NCBI RefSeq assembly: GCF_040183065.1
Contig: NC_091132.1
Location: 161,284,602-161,348,601 of the forward strand
Source of the DNA: Periplaneta americana
Lineage: Eukaryota > Arthropoda > Insecta > Blattodea > Blattidae
Reading direction: 5' to 3'
Length of the DNA stretch: 64,000 bases
Shown: positions 22,388 to 34,728 of the stretch, piece by piece
Layout: every line of letters starts with the position of its first letter
How positions within the stretch are numbered: position 1 is the stretch's first letter
Notes under the pieces: generated by a model
What the model saw: only the letters and a program-made list of their open reading frames with translations
The model's database searches: none
What the model was told of the DNA's origin: nothing
Translations under genes and position numbers: made by a program

Positions 22388-23937
22388 GTCCATCTTACCA
22401 CACTCTAGATGTGCTTAAGCAAGCAAATCATTAGACGTAGGTGTGTTTAGAATCGATTACTGGAGAATTTACATCACATTAAATACGTTATTTTATGCTC
22501 ATTCTAAACATTCAAATTTCTTACCAGTAGAATCTTCAAGATCTATTATTAGCAGAGTGCTAACTCCTTTGACTGAAAGACGGTTTCTAAATAAAGTTTT
22601 TACAAGATTTATGCAACTAAATCCTCGCTCACATGTTACGATATGCGATGGAATTACTGTATATAAGTCAATAAGAAGAAATTGTTCACTTACTTGTTAA
22701 CTTACATGAACTGTACCAACTTTTTGAAATCCATTCCTGAACAACTATTGCTCAGTATTTCCTTGAACATTGCCCGTGTCATTAGCATTTCATTTACATT
22801 CAGATTCTCCTGAACTGATTAGTTGAAACACATCTCTGACTTCAATTTGTCCATTACCATCTTCGTTTCTGAAGTCTAATGTGGTTGTCGCATTTTTGCA
22901 CATTTACATTCAATGCTTGTTGCATTTTTAGAAGTCGAGTAGCAAAATGCGAGAACTGCGACTGTGGCTTAAAGCGTGCTGTCACATTACATCAAGCTGT
23001 GGAGCAGTTTGAACTGTGAACTTTCCTATAACAACAGACAGAAACTGTCAAATTCGTACCCCATTGCACTATTCTCTGCTTCTACTGCTAATGGCAAACT
23101 TAAACAAAACTAAACAGTCAGAAGACTCTCTTATTCAGAATGTGCATCCACTCCTGATTTACAGCCGAATGCAGCACACTATTTCGCCATAATAATGGTA
23201 AAGAATTATTAAAAGTTATTAAAAAAGTTTTTCTTTCACCTAAACATCCATTTCCCATGTTAACTACAAGGACAGATAGATGCTATTCAAGAGTGCCAAC
23301 AATGCGAAATAAAACTTCACGTTTTTCGCAGAATTTATATACAGCCGTGGACGAATTTGGTTGAAAGAGAGGAAAACGGGAGGAAAAGCTTTAAAATGCA
23401 AGGTTGAAGGTGTGCTTGCAAGGGAATTTGGGGCTGAGAAAAACTGAATATGTGATCTCCAAGCCTGTTAGCCACTTTTCTCGCTCTGGTTTCGTTTCTC
23501 CACTGAAATAATTTTGAAGGTGAAAAACCGGAAATGGACGTAACCTAATCGCTAGCATATAAATGACTTAAGGATCACAAGAATAAACGCCGAAAGGTGT
23601 TAGTTGGACATCGTTCTTTCACAGTGCCAGTGGAGTGCAGTAAACTCCCTCATATGCCAAGTGTGATGTTCGAAGACTGACCTAAGACCGGCAGAAGAAA
23701 CACCTGGATTTGTAAGTCTGAACTGTAAAAGTCCCCTGTGCGAATAAAGTGGGGTAACGTCGCACATTTAACAGGGTAATGTACGAAGCTAAGCCAGCGC
23801 ATCTTTGTCGAAAATTGTTTGCAATATTAACGGAATCTCTATGAGCATAGGAATGTAGGTCCGTGGCCCATTTCTGTTAGGGCTCATCCCGATAATCGTC
23901 TTAGAGGCTTAGGAAATCCTTAGGCAGGATGAATTTG
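22388..23937. other. No gene seen; unit B/D shared sequence
   Basis: It aligns with D from 57390 to 58483 and then from 62650. It contains the uninterrupted site for the D LINE near 23491 (TCTGGTTTCGTTTCTCC). No coding signal is supported. Confidence 0.55.
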
Positions 23938-23939
23938 TA

Positions 23940-24221
23940 CAGATGCCTCAAACTAGCAAGCTGTCTCGTTCGCGCAGGCGCATAGAGCACTTCTCCCCTA
24001 CCAATGTCCGCCTACTGCTGTGCACTGTGGACTAGAACGGTACAGCTCAGTTCTAATGACAGTTGAGAAGGCTGCATAGGGTGGGTACATCTTGAATACA
24101 TTGTCAAGCGGTCAGCTTTTCAGATAATATGACTATACCTGGGTATTGGAGCCTAGGTGGGCCCCCTCCGTTAGCTCTACTACTTCTCCTCTCCTGGCAG
24201 CTTCCTAGTTTGAGGCATCTG
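23940..24221. mobile_element. TA-flanked MITE of 282 bp
   Basis: The terminal inverted repeats are about 24 bp: CAGATGCCTCAAACTAG on the left and the same read inward from the right. TA occurs at 23938-23939 and 24222-24223. Units A, C and D lack it at the matching place near 3920, 42210 and 63125. It has no coding capacity. The TA target and CAG start suggest the Tc1/mariner/pogo superfamily. Confidence 0.75.
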
Positions 24222-24458
24222 TATCCAGTTCATAATGTTCAATTTACTGGGCATAGTTATCCAGAAACCTACGTGTCACGGTCTTCTATGTGACTTGCTA
24301 TCCAGCTAGCTTAATTATCCTTTCTAGAAGATTCTTTTAGGTCAATATGCATTTGCTGTATAGAGCTAATTATTCTGTGCTAATTCTGGTCTTACGTAGT
24401 GCTTAAGTTTTACGGCCCAAAGCAGGTATGTAAATGTAAATGTTTCAATGCACAGTGG

Positions 24459-26437
24459 CAGAGCCTTCTTTAGTTACAAACCGGGGCATGGGTAGGTTTG
24501 GCAACGCAGAGTGGAGGCGGGAGATTTTAGAGTGATATTGTGTTCGCTCATAGCTTTCGTTATACGTAACTCGTATTTTTTCAATATTACTTCATGCACA
24601 AAGGTAAGATCAAGATTCAGAGTAGTGATGTAAATTATTACGGATTCGAAAATAGTGTTTTATTGCATCAATTAGCTATACTTCAGAATACGGCGTAAGT
24701 AGGCTACTTACATACAAATGCTGCCACTTAAAATAATTACAAAAAAATTTGTTTTTATTGATAGTACGAAGGTAAATAAATAAATAAAAAAGATATTCCT
24801 TGCACCAAAAATAATAAAATCAATAATGCAATAAAGACGTAAGTTCCTACGCAGTATTCTTAAGTTCCATTCAGTTAACAAAATTGTGGCTAGCAAATTG
24901 ACAATGTTTTGCGACTTAATGGTGTTTCATCTGTGAAAGGTTTAGGATATATTTTAATATTATCTTCTACGATTATCTATCGTGTTTTTCTACAAATATT
25001 TCAGATGCCTAGAAAGTGCTGTGTGCCTATGTGTCGTAGCAACTACACTTATAATTATAAAAACATACTTTTTTTTAATTGGTGGTACAAGGGAAAATAA
25101 ATAAATACTTAAAGAAATGTTACTTGTACCAAAAATAAATAAAATAATGACGTACTTTCGCAATACCCTATTTCAATCAATTAACCATTATGTGGCTAGT
25201 AAATTGACAATGTTTTGCCGCTTTATATTGTTTCACCTCTGACATGAAAGATCTAGGATATCATATACATTTTAATTTCATGTGATTATCTGTCCTGCTT
25301 TTCTATAAGTATTTGAGATGCCCAGGAAGCCAGTTTTAGTTTGAACCTCGCTAGTCACCATAACAATACTGTTATCCTAAATTATTTGTTATAAATTTTC
25401 TAAAATATAATTTTAAATAAATATAACTACAGAAAACAAGTAAGAATGTGAATTATGCAAATAGGCCTAAAATAAAATGTAAACAGAAGAAACTATTGAC
25501 ATTCCTATTATAATAAAAGTATGAGGATGTAAATACAGTTAAGCCAAGTAAAACAATCTATGAAAAAATGAAAATACATCCCTTCAACATAATACGTAAC
25601 AAAACGCAACATTATCTATTAAGTACATGTATGTATGTATCAATTAGCGTAAACTCAGTGGACTTTAAATCCTGTAAATACCAAGTGGGTGAATGTAGAG
25701 TATCCAACGCCCACTGAACGAATATTTCACTTTTATCACTGCCAATGTTGCGCTATAATCGTATATGTAAGGTAGGCTATAACAAAAACCTAAACTAACC
25801 AAACCTAACCTGTCAAAGAAACAAGTTATACTAAATATGTGTAAAATTGGCCTATGTCTCTATAGTGGGCGGGACATAAGTAACATTGACCAAACCAACA
25901 AAGTGATTATATGCATGTACAAATTATAGATAGTTCTGACGTATAGCAGGCATTCCGAATCTTCAACAAAACTGCAACATTTATGGGATCACAAAACAGC
26001 TGTTTACAATGACTTTGAAAACCAACGGCGTAACTTTATTGATATAGCAGGCGAGACCCAACAATTTGACTAGAATTCTGATACACACAAATCACAAATA
26101 AGAATATAAAAATGTGGTTATACAATATTTAATAGAATAGTCAATTACTTTGTAATCCATAACCATAAAAATTCCCAAAGACTGCAACCATTTTATTTTC
26201 ATTTATTGTCTTGTTTTTTTTTATCACCAACACGCATTTAGTTTATAATACATCAACAATTAACGTTTGGTACGACCGCAAACATAATTCCATCGACACA
26301 CACTTATATTGTAACATTAATTTACATTGGAAATCGGGATTAGCACACACACGTGTAATGTACGGTCAGCCTCCGGGTGACAGATAATTACAGTGTTGCC
26401 GACGTATGGCCCCGGCTTGTAACTAAAGAAGGCTCTG
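24459..26437. mobile_element. TIR transposon with a THAP start, possibly P-like
   Basis: The ends are inverted repeats of about 30 bp (CAGAGCCTTCTTTAGTTACA inward from both sides). Flanks ACAGTGG (24452-24458) and ACACTGG (26438-26444) form a 7-bp imperfect duplication. Unit D has the empty site near 63352. Inside, an ATG after TTTCAG at 25005 opens MPRKCCVPMCRSNY, the start of a THAP zinc finger, and then degenerates. A THAP domain and a 7-8-bp duplication fit the P superfamily; a hAT-like element is the alternative. A roughly 300-bp internal segment is tandemly duplicated (about 24765-25025 and 25075-25330). It is non-autonomous. Confidence 0.65.
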
Positions 26438-27069
26438 ACACTGGGCAATATACCGTTGCATTGTATTCCGCAAAAGATAGGAGTAAACGACATCCACAAA
26501 CTTTCTTGATGACTTTCAATCTGTTGTGCTCTATATCAGCTTGTACTAGAGACATGTATTTCTTTCTTTACGTGGTATTATGTATAATGTATTTCGGCAA
26601 ATGTTTTCACTTATCTCCTATGACTTACAGTTGATTCTTGCTTACCGATTGTATGTTGTATTGTCACATTCTGTTTGCAGTATTTGTGTATGGAACTTCG
26701 GTCTTATGAATACTACTCTCCACATTAATAATTATAAGCAATATCTGAATGTTTATAGAGAGTGTTTTACTCTCATTACACAGCAAGGAACGTGTGAACA
26801 ATAACGAAGGAGCGAATATTTCGTACATTGTTACTCAATGACGTCATCGTATTTACTCGGAAATAGAAACGAAATTACACTCCTCATCTCCTCACCCCTA
26901 ACTCTCCTTCACTTCCTCTTCTATCTGTCACACCTCATATATATTTTATATCTTATATCACTCAAAATATCACTTATTTCAAACATTACTTATATTTTAT
27001 CTACATTAAATCGACTGCAATGCATATTATTTGTTCAAATTACTTACTTAGGTAGGCCTAATTGTTTTC

Positions 27070-27120
27070 GCGAATTATTGTCCCATTCATTCATTCATTC
27101 ATTCATTCATTCATTTATTT
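27070..27120. repeat. (ATTC)n microsatellite
   Basis: ATTC run at the start of a repeat-rich stretch reaching to about 28590. Confidence 0.85.
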
Positions 27121-27289
27121 TATTCCATAGATATTACATGAGCAATGAAGCTTTAAGATGTGGAACATGTCAACATTTTACAATATTACAATTACAATTT
27201 TTACAAATTTTTATAGTTTTACAATTTAGTAATTTTCTACAATTTTTACAATTTTGTACAATTTTTTTACATTTTTTTTACATTTTGGC

Positions 27290-27565
27290 GAGATGTAGTG
27301 AGATGAGATGAGGTCCGAGGATTCGCCAAAATATTACCCGGCATTTGCCTTTTCGGTGGGGGAAACCTCGGAAAAACCCAACCAGGTAATCAAATCAAAG
27401 GGGTTGATGCCAAGGACTCGCCATAGACCATCCGGCTTCAGTCCCATGGCTGGGGAAAACCTCCGAAGAAACCAAAGTCCAAAGGGGGATCCAACCCAAG
27501 CCCGAACGCACCTCTGGATCAGCAGCCCAGCGAGTCTGTCGACTGAGCAACATCGATGGCTCTAC
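27290..27565. mobile_element. Dispersed short repeat of cockroach type
   Basis: It contains two diverged halves, each with a GAGGATTCGCCA- or AAGGACTCGCCA-like start and a GGGGAAAACCTC-like core. The first half resembles the SINE-like insert at 32830-32968. No open reading frame is convincing. Confidence 0.5.
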
Positions 27566-27980
27566 TAAAAGTATACAATACATAGCCAATCAGATTATTA
27601 AATTTACAAATGCAAACGATCATTCATAAGTTGAGCTATATTATAATACAAAACAATTTAATTAAATTTAAGGCATAAACAATTCAACCAGTTGTAATAT
27701 ACAGAAATTGATAATACATATCACGCAAACTACTTCCAACCCAAGCCCGAATGCAGCTCCGGATCAGCAGCCCAGCGAGTCTGTCGACTGAGCAACATCG
27801 ATGGCTCTACTAAAAGTATACAATACATAGCCAATCAGATTATTAAATTTACAAACGCAAACGATCATTCATAAGTTGAGCTATATTATAATACAAAACA
27901 ATTTAATTAAATTTAAGGCATAAACAATTCAACCAGTTGTGATATACAGAAATTGATAATATATATCATGCAAACTACTT
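27491..27980. repeat. Tandem duplication, 2 x 245 bp
   Basis: 27491-27735 and 27736-27980 are nearly identical from CCAACCCAAGCCCGAA to CAAACTACTT, with only scattered substitutions. The duplication looks recent compared with its surroundings. Confidence 0.9.
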
Positions 27981-28590
27981 CACATTACAAACACAAACAA
28001 TTTATCAGTAGAGCTATATAGATTACTATTCAATTTAAAGCATATACAATTCATCGGCCAAATCTATACAAATATATACAATACAAAGTAGCATACTTTC
28101 ATTAAGCTATACAAATTTGTGCAATTAATATCAAGTAGATTAATTCAATTTATAATCATAAACAATTCATCAGTTGAGCTATACATATTACCATTCAATT
28201 TACAGTAGGTCTATATACAATTCATCAGTAGAGCTACACAGACTAGTAATCATTTTAAGAACATATGCAATTCATCAGCCAAACTATACAAACATATACA
28301 ATCAAATTAGTATTTTCGTTAAGCTATACAATTCATATGAAGTAGATTATTTCAATTTATAAGCTTAAACAATTCATCAGTACACCTATACAGTATACTA
28401 TTCAATTTGCAGTACATACAATTCATCAGTTATGCTAAACAAAAAATACAATACATAGTAAACAGATTAAGTCACTATAAAAACATATTTTAGTTGAGCT
28501 ATATAAAATTGTACATGTCATTTAAGTAGAATAATTCAATTCACAAGCATAAACAATTCATCAATTCATCAGTCACATGTTGCTAAGGTG
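27600..28590. repeat. Diverged array of an ACAATTCATCAG/GAGCTATA motif
   Basis: The phrases ACAATTCATCAG and GAGCTATA recur many times with loose spacing of tens of bases. It is an old, AT-rich tandem array that may be the 5' leader of the LINE whose ORF1 relic follows. Confidence 0.55.
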
Positions 28591-28860
28591 TGTGATTTGA
28601 GTGGAAGCTGTGGTGCATGTCGTAGGAAAGTTGGTCAGGGAGTATTTTGTGACAGTTGTAGAATGTGATTTCATTATGGAAGTAGTAACACTACTAGTGA
28701 TGCAGTTACTCTATGTGATAACTGGTCATGTGAACTTTGTCACTATAGAACATTAGTTGTGAAACAGGAGGAAACCATCGCCAACCTAGAATATGAGCGG
28801 GAACTTTTCTAAATTCAATTGGGAAATTACACACTTTATATCGTTCTGAAACTGATCCCA
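28588..28860 (+). mobile_element. LINE ORF1 relic with PHD-like zinc finger
   Basis: The plus strand reads CGACRRKVGQGVFCDSC, then a WSCELC-like pair of cysteines and a coiled-coil-like ANLEYERELF. PHD-like fingers of this form occur in ORF1 of Jockey/CR1-type LINEs. A stop and loss of the rest of the element mark it as a fragment. Confidence 0.5.
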
Positions 28861-29334
28861 AATTAATTTGCCTACTCCTACCTTTTTTTTTTTTTTTTTT
28901 TTACTATTTATTCTCTCGACAATTTCCATGACCATTTCTATCTCTTACTTTTTGCACTCATATTATATATATATATATTTATCGTAATCTCTATCCCACC
29001 AGATGCTATATTCCTAACCCCTAATTCTTAGTCCTTACTGACATGTAACATGACTATTTCATACTCCTCCCTCACTTTTATATTTACATCACTTCACTAA
29101 TTAATTTACTATCTTTACACTATACTGTTTCACTTTACTTAATTTAAGCGACTCATACATTTATCTTGCATTGTTCTACACTGTGTCTTTCATATCCTTG
29201 GTTTTCTTTTTTCACTTCGTCTATTTCCTACTATACTCGTCCGACACTATTTAGTAGACATCTGCATTTTGTTGAAAACGCCCTATCGAATCCAGTGAGA
29301 GACAAACACTATCGTGAAATCATGGACTTTATTT
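28861..29334. other. No gene seen
   Basis: AT-rich sequence with a poly-T run and a short TA run upstream of ZF2. Confidence 0.5.
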
Positions 29335-29550
29335 GTTAGACAACTACTGTATCTTGTCCCTAGTATCACATGCTCATCTGTGCTGATGTACAAACTAGAT
29401 TTATTTTTGTGTTAACTTTTGTGTGTTGTGGCGTTCGCACAGAAATACACACACTGCGCAGGTGTGGACTTATTATTGCCAAGCTACTAAGTCTGTCTGA
29501 ATATTTCATATTCTGCATATTAACCTATGTTACTTAATTTCCTTTTTCAG
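29335..29550 (+). promoter_or_regulatory. Conserved upstream block of ZF2
   Basis: Counterpart of 8030-8234, with TCACATGCTCATCT and CCTTTTTCAG kept. It may contain a promoter and an untranslated exon. Confidence 0.35.
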
Positions 29551-29555
29551 TCGTA

Positions 29556-29648
29556 ATGGACGTGATCAAGATGGAACCTGGGTCCGACCCAATGGGTATA
29601 CAAACAAGTGGTATCGCAGATATAGAAGAGAAGAAGCCTTTATCTGAG
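29556..29648 (+). CDS. ZF2 coding exon 1
   Basis: 31 codons, MDVIKMEPGSDPMGIQ..., phase 0, donor GTATATTG. It is one codon shorter than in ZF1 and ZF3. Confidence 0.75.
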
Positions 29649-30827
29649 GTATATTGAGAGCAATTACTAAGTATTTTATGCTCGACCTAGCCGAAATGTA
29701 GTAATTATACACCTGGTAGCAGCCCTTTAATGTACCTAATTAAAGTAAACCTATTCATTAAAGTTCAGGTGTTCCACCAGTCAGAAAATAGCATTGTAGC
29801 AATATGAAAGCGCAAGTATGGATTATTCTCGGATATGGATTCGAAAGACAACTAGCGAAACGTCACACAGGCTGGAATCTAATACTGTCGCAGAAGGTTA
29901 TGTTGAAGAATCGATCCAAAATAAAATTGAAATCTCAAAATATTATACTCAGTCGAAAAAAACAACTCACAAATTAATATCAATTCTCCCTTATCTTCCA
30001 GCCTTTCCAGCATATTCCCGCAAATTCATTTCAGCAGTTGCACAATAAATCACCTACATTTGAAATACAGTCAGTTCTGTTACTATAATAATTAGCGTTA
30101 ATTGTAAATAATATTCAAATAAATTCAATTCGTCATCTCGTTTTTCAATGTCTAATTTAATTTCAATGTTATATCACGATTAATGTTTATTTTACCCTCT
30201 AGATTATATCAAGGTTTTGCTTGCGCTCGTTTCATATTCATACTCGCGTCTTAATTCCTACCATCATAGTCTTGTTGCATAATGTACTATTCAAAATGCA
30301 TCATTTATAACTAGGGAAAGCATTCCTTTGTGAATAAGTGCTCTGTCTCCACGAGATGAAACACAACTAAAAAAAGTTGAAATTTCTGAATGAGAAGTTA
30401 CAAATGGAATTTTTTCTTCACATAAAACACACATATTCACAAAATTTTGTGAATACTTACATTCAGGACATATATTACAACACAAAAACCTTGAAGTTTC
30501 TTTTACTTGCATGGCCTTTTAGTAGAACATTTAAATAATATAAAACTGAATCAATAATAGGTTATTTAGAATAACTTTTATCTTTATATTTTGTTGTGAT
30601 CATACTGGAACAAAATGTTTGTACAAGAAATGTATTCTTTTACTTGTATATGCTGCGTTACAACGTTTTTCGGATAAATTATTTAAATGTTGGTTTTGGA
30701 ATAGGTACTCTTGCGTTTGTTGACATCGGTATTAATAAAAATTAGGGCGGACTTTATAAATAGTCACGGGATTTCGTGAATAATTTTTATACTGTTTTGT
30801 CTAAATATTTTGTAATTTTTGTTTCAG

Positions 30828-30965
30828 GAAGGAAATTTATTAGATTTGGATGTCACTAAAATAAAAACTGAATGTATAGATCACAGGTATGACATGAAAT
30901 CGGAGATAGTATTTGAGGAATCTGCAATGCCAATTGACTTTCCCATGCTGAAGAATGAAGCTGAG
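30828..30965 (+). CDS. ZF2 coding exon 2
   Basis: 46 codons, EGNLLDLDVTKIKTECID..., with the acceptor GTTTCAG and the donor GTGAGT. It keeps IKTE and MKSE motifs. Confidence 0.8.
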
Positions 30966-31288
30966 GTGAGTGCAGTTTATGAAGTGTGTTGGTCGGTAGT
31001 TCTCTCTCTGTTACTTTCTGGCTGAAGTAGCTGCTACAGTCATCCCTGTGACAATTTTTACCCTATCATATTTTTAAGTTAATTGTTTTACTAGCACTGT
31101 TTAGTTTATTTGAATCATGTACCGTACTTGCTGGTAATCCATTAGCGTCAAAATGGATGCTCATATTCTTCACAAAATGTTTGCATTACTGTCTTTGATT
31201 TAAAGATTGGCTGAGTTGTACATTTTGACTGCCTGATTTTCATATATTATTGTGCTCTGTGTCTGTTTTACATAATCTTCTCCTACAG

Positions 31289-31368
31289 GAGGAGTTTTGT
31301 GAGTTGGATCAAGTGAAGGAGGTCAAACTGGAAGTAACAGCAAAAGAGAATGAAGTCTTAACTGAGAG
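31289..31368 (+). CDS. ZF2 coding exon 3
   Basis: 80 nt, EEFCELDQVKEVKLEV... to ENEVLTE plus AG. It is one codon shorter than in ZF1 and ZF3 and contains VKLE. Confidence 0.8.
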
Positions 31369-31848
31369 GTGAGTGTAATATGCGAGTCCCTAGTTTGTTG
31401 TTGGTTTTACTGCTTTATTTAAATAATGACAACATAAACATATTTATAATTTCAATGCGATAATCTTTATATGAAAACTTCAGTTTACCTTGCGAATATA
31501 AATGGCATGAATGGTACAATATGCTATCACTATCACGAACACCTGCCCTCCCGCTACTTTACCACTCCTACAACTGCCATCTAGTGGAGCTGATGTTCCT
31601 GCTGTCAGAGAAAATACCAAGGCATAGACCTGCCTTCAACTTTTCTCATTTAATGGAAAACAGTTCACTAACCATTTTCATTGACTCATGGAATATAGTC
31701 AGGAAATATAGTTCCTGTTCTTTTCTTAGGTTTGATCCGGCAGTTGTAATGGGTTTTATGTATAGCTCTGAAGGAAGTGAGTCCTACTTCTCTGCAGCAT
31801 GTCCATCACAGATCCTGAGTTCTAACAAAGATTTTAATTTTGGGATGT

Positions 31849-31879
31849 AGTATTATTATTGTTATTATTATTATTGTTG

Positions 31880-31935
<56 letters not shown>
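31849..31935. repeat. (ATT)n microsatellite, ZF2 intron 3
   Basis: Long ATT run with GTT interruptions, homologous in position to 11807 and 50239. Confidence 0.9.
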
Positions 31936-32324
31936 GTAAATTTTAATTCTGTCCAATTTTTAATTCCGTAATACTCTTGTGTGTATTGCGTTGGGCTATT
32001 ATTGGTCAGTGTCTCTCGATTAGCACATTAATGTAATAAAAATATGAATATCCTGTTACGTCCCGTTAAGAGAAAGGTCTTCCCTAGCGGGTAGGTCTTT
32101 AGTAACTCATGTGGTGAGTTATTCCGTGTAAGGGAAATGTCTTAGAAGATGGCAGATGTTTCGCCACAATCCGTAAAGTTTTGCTTCTCTGACAAACTTT
32201 CTTCCTAATACCTGCAAACGCATTCTTATAGGCCTATATATTTTGTTTTAATTTTGATACTTTGTGAATCATTTCACCAACATATGGACTGTTCTATGAC
32301 TTAATGTTTTAATAAGTACAAAGG

Positions 32325-32615
32325 TACAGGTAAAGGTATCCCCGTAACATGCCATGAAGGCACTTGGGGGGGCATGGAGGTAGAGCCCCATGCTTTCCGT
32401 GACCTCGGCACTAGAATGAGGTGGTGTGGTCGGCACCACGCTCTGACTGCCTTTTACCCCCGGGAAAGACCCGGTACTCAATTTTATAGGAGGCTGAGTG
32501 AACCTCGAGGCTGTTCTGAAAGTTTGGCAACGAGAAAAAATCCTGTCACCACCTGGGATCGAACCCCGGACCTTCCAGTCCGTAGCCAGCTGCTGTACCA
32601 ACTGAGCTACCCGGC
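32325..32615 (-). mobile_element. tRNA-derived SINE in ZF2 intron 3
   Basis: The minus strand begins GCCGGGTAGCTCAGTTGG (A box) and carries GGTTCGATCCC (B box), followed by a non-tRNA body. Near-duplicate flanks AGTACAAAGG (32315-32324) and AGTACAAAAG (32616-32625) form the target duplication. A second copy is at 40861-41123. Confidence 0.8.
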
Positions 32616-32829
32616 AGTACAAAAGTGAAGATAAATACGTTTTTTTATTATTATTACTACTGGTACAATTATTTTATTGTTATTATAATTACTGTCCTTT
32701 TATTATTACCATTAATCTGATGGCGAAAAGATTGCTTAGGAATCATTGTCCCATTGCACCCACCATTTTACTCATCGCTTTCTAAAATGTCACCCTCTTT
32801 GTTGGTCATGGCATGTATGTAGATGTGGA

Positions 32830-32968
32830 TTTTTTTTTTTAGTTGGTTATTTAACGACGCTGTATCAACTATTAGGTTATTTAGCGTCGATGAGATTGGT
32901 GATAGCGAGATGGTATTTGGCGAGATGAGGCCGAGGATTCGCCATAGATTACCTTGCATTCACATTAC
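32830..32968 (-). mobile_element. Short SINE-like insert with poly-A tail
   Basis: TGTAGATGTGGA occurs on both sides (32818-32829 and 32969-32980). The insert opens with a T-run on the plus strand, that is a poly-A tail on the minus strand. It contains a small hairpin, CGACGCT...AGCGTCG, and the phrase GAGGCCGAGGATTCGCC shared with 27300. No tRNA head is visible, so it is either a 5'-truncated copy or another kind of non-autonomous retroelement. Confidence 0.75.
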
Positions 32969-33294
32969 TGTAGATGTGGATGTAGTCTGTCCATGTCTTC
33001 TTTGGAATTGGATAAGATGCAGGTTGGTGCTGGCATTATTCCAAAGTGGTGAAGATATTTCACGAGGCAATGATGATGAGTGCTGAGGCAGAAAGTTGCA
33101 ACTCATGTTCTCTCTGATCACTCTGCTGTGTTCAGGACTACAGTTGTCCGACGTTTATGCTGCATTCCTTGTTCCACTACGTTATTATGTGTCTTTACTG
33201 TTTCTTTTTTAGAACAATGTGATTTCTTTTTAATGATTAGACAACGAGAAAGGGCATAGCAGGGAAATGACCGCACTTTGTTTTAAATCTGCAC

Positions 33295-33590
33295 TACTCT
33301 TACCTCCTCACTCCTTGATATCCTTAATTAGTGCCTTGTTGACAGTTTGTGCACCTGAAATAATCAAAGTTGTGCTTTATTTCGAACAGATGCTTGTTCG
33401 TCTTATAGTGCCATGTTTTTGACGTCGTGCACTCTGAATGCATTCCCCCATATCCCAGTAAGGCGTGCGTTGCACTAAACTGGCAACATTGTGAAGGTGT
33501 GACTTCCCCACTCCATCATAACCTTAAATAGTGAATTGTTGACAATTTGTGTACTTGCAACACTCACACCTCTGTGCACCTATAATTCAG
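33295..33590. repeat. Diverged direct repeat, about 200-bp period
   Basis: A phrase like CTTAATTAGTGCCTTGTTGAC near 33325 returns as CTTAAATAGTGAATTGTTGAC near 33523, with similar flanks. It is an old local duplication in ZF2 intron 3. Confidence 0.5.
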
Positions 33591-33988
33591 TGCTCATTCT
33601 TTTGGAGGCCGAGGCGGTGGTACGATCATCCACTCCTCCTCTTTATCTCTCTTATATTGGCTGCTTTCGCCAGGTGGACGGCACATTGGAAGGACTGGAT
33701 GTGCGCAGTGGAAGACTTTTAGAAATAAATGGCGTGAATTTGTAAAACAAATATAATTAACAATAATAAGTAACAATGCACATAAATGGAAAATGAAATA
33801 ACAATAAATATGAAATGGGTGAGTGAAAATAGGACAAACTAATCTGAAATGATATCCCCAGGATATGTAAATCATGTAAGTATCACAAGGCTGAGGCCAA
33901 CACACTTATAAGTGATGAAACAATCTAACATGGCCGTCTCTCGACAATCAGAGACTAACCTATTAAGCATATGTTCATGAACCACTCT

Positions 33989-33992
33989 CTAA

Positions 33993-34041
<49 letters not shown>
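33989..34041. repeat. (AT)n microsatellite
   Basis: Long TA run in ZF2 intron 3. Confidence 0.95.
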
Positions 34042-34044
<3 letters not shown>

Positions 34045-34728
34045 CTATCAGAGTACGAATCTGAACACAACACCCAGCCAGCACTTTAACTTAATACATG
34101 ATCCATACGACCATAGATACCACTCAGTCTGACTAACCAAACTATAAATACATATACACTCAATAAGAGAGAAACTCTACCCAGCATAAGGCATTACATG
34201 ACTGATCACTATACATTACCCATTGCACATATTGCTCACATAAACTGTGCAAATTGCAGTAATACAAATCTCTGCACTTTACAAAATGATCACCCAACGG
34301 AGAGAGAGAGAGGGATGGAGACAGATATACGTAATAAGTAGACGGACGATAATTCCAATCTGAACGATCGTTTAAATAGCAATAAATTCGACGCATATGA
34401 TAACAAAATAGCGGCGAAAGAAATCAATAATCAAATGGAGCAGGGATTACACTAAAAACAATATGTGAGACCGTAACCACTGCTCTGTCCCTCTAACCGT
34501 CTCGGAACATGAACACAAGTTTCAAATCAATCTCATTACATAATCCCCAAATGAATTTACCTGAAACACATATATATCTCACAAATATGTTACTCGATGC
34601 AAATACTAAAACTTGCCCCCAAGACGTACCACTAACAAGCAATGTTTCAAACTACGATCCACTAAAATCCCAAACACACACGACGCAATTTAACTACTCC
34701 ACTGATCTATCTCCAACACGTACAAGGC

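Larger units (their letters stand above)
17455..26830. repeat. Intergenic unit B
   Basis: The first 2.2 kb match units A and C. From about 19785 to 26830 it follows unit D (53460-64000). Private insertions relative to D are the piggyBac-like MITE, a TA-flanked MITE and the THAP-bearing TIR element. D in turn has a Penelope-like piece, a LINE and a hairpin SINE that are absent here. Confidence 0.75.

Noticed and set aside
25790-25825. Telomere-like CTAACCAAACCTAACCT
   Set aside because: It is short, imperfect and not the insect TTAGG repeat; similar text at 52766 and 52895 is also isolated.
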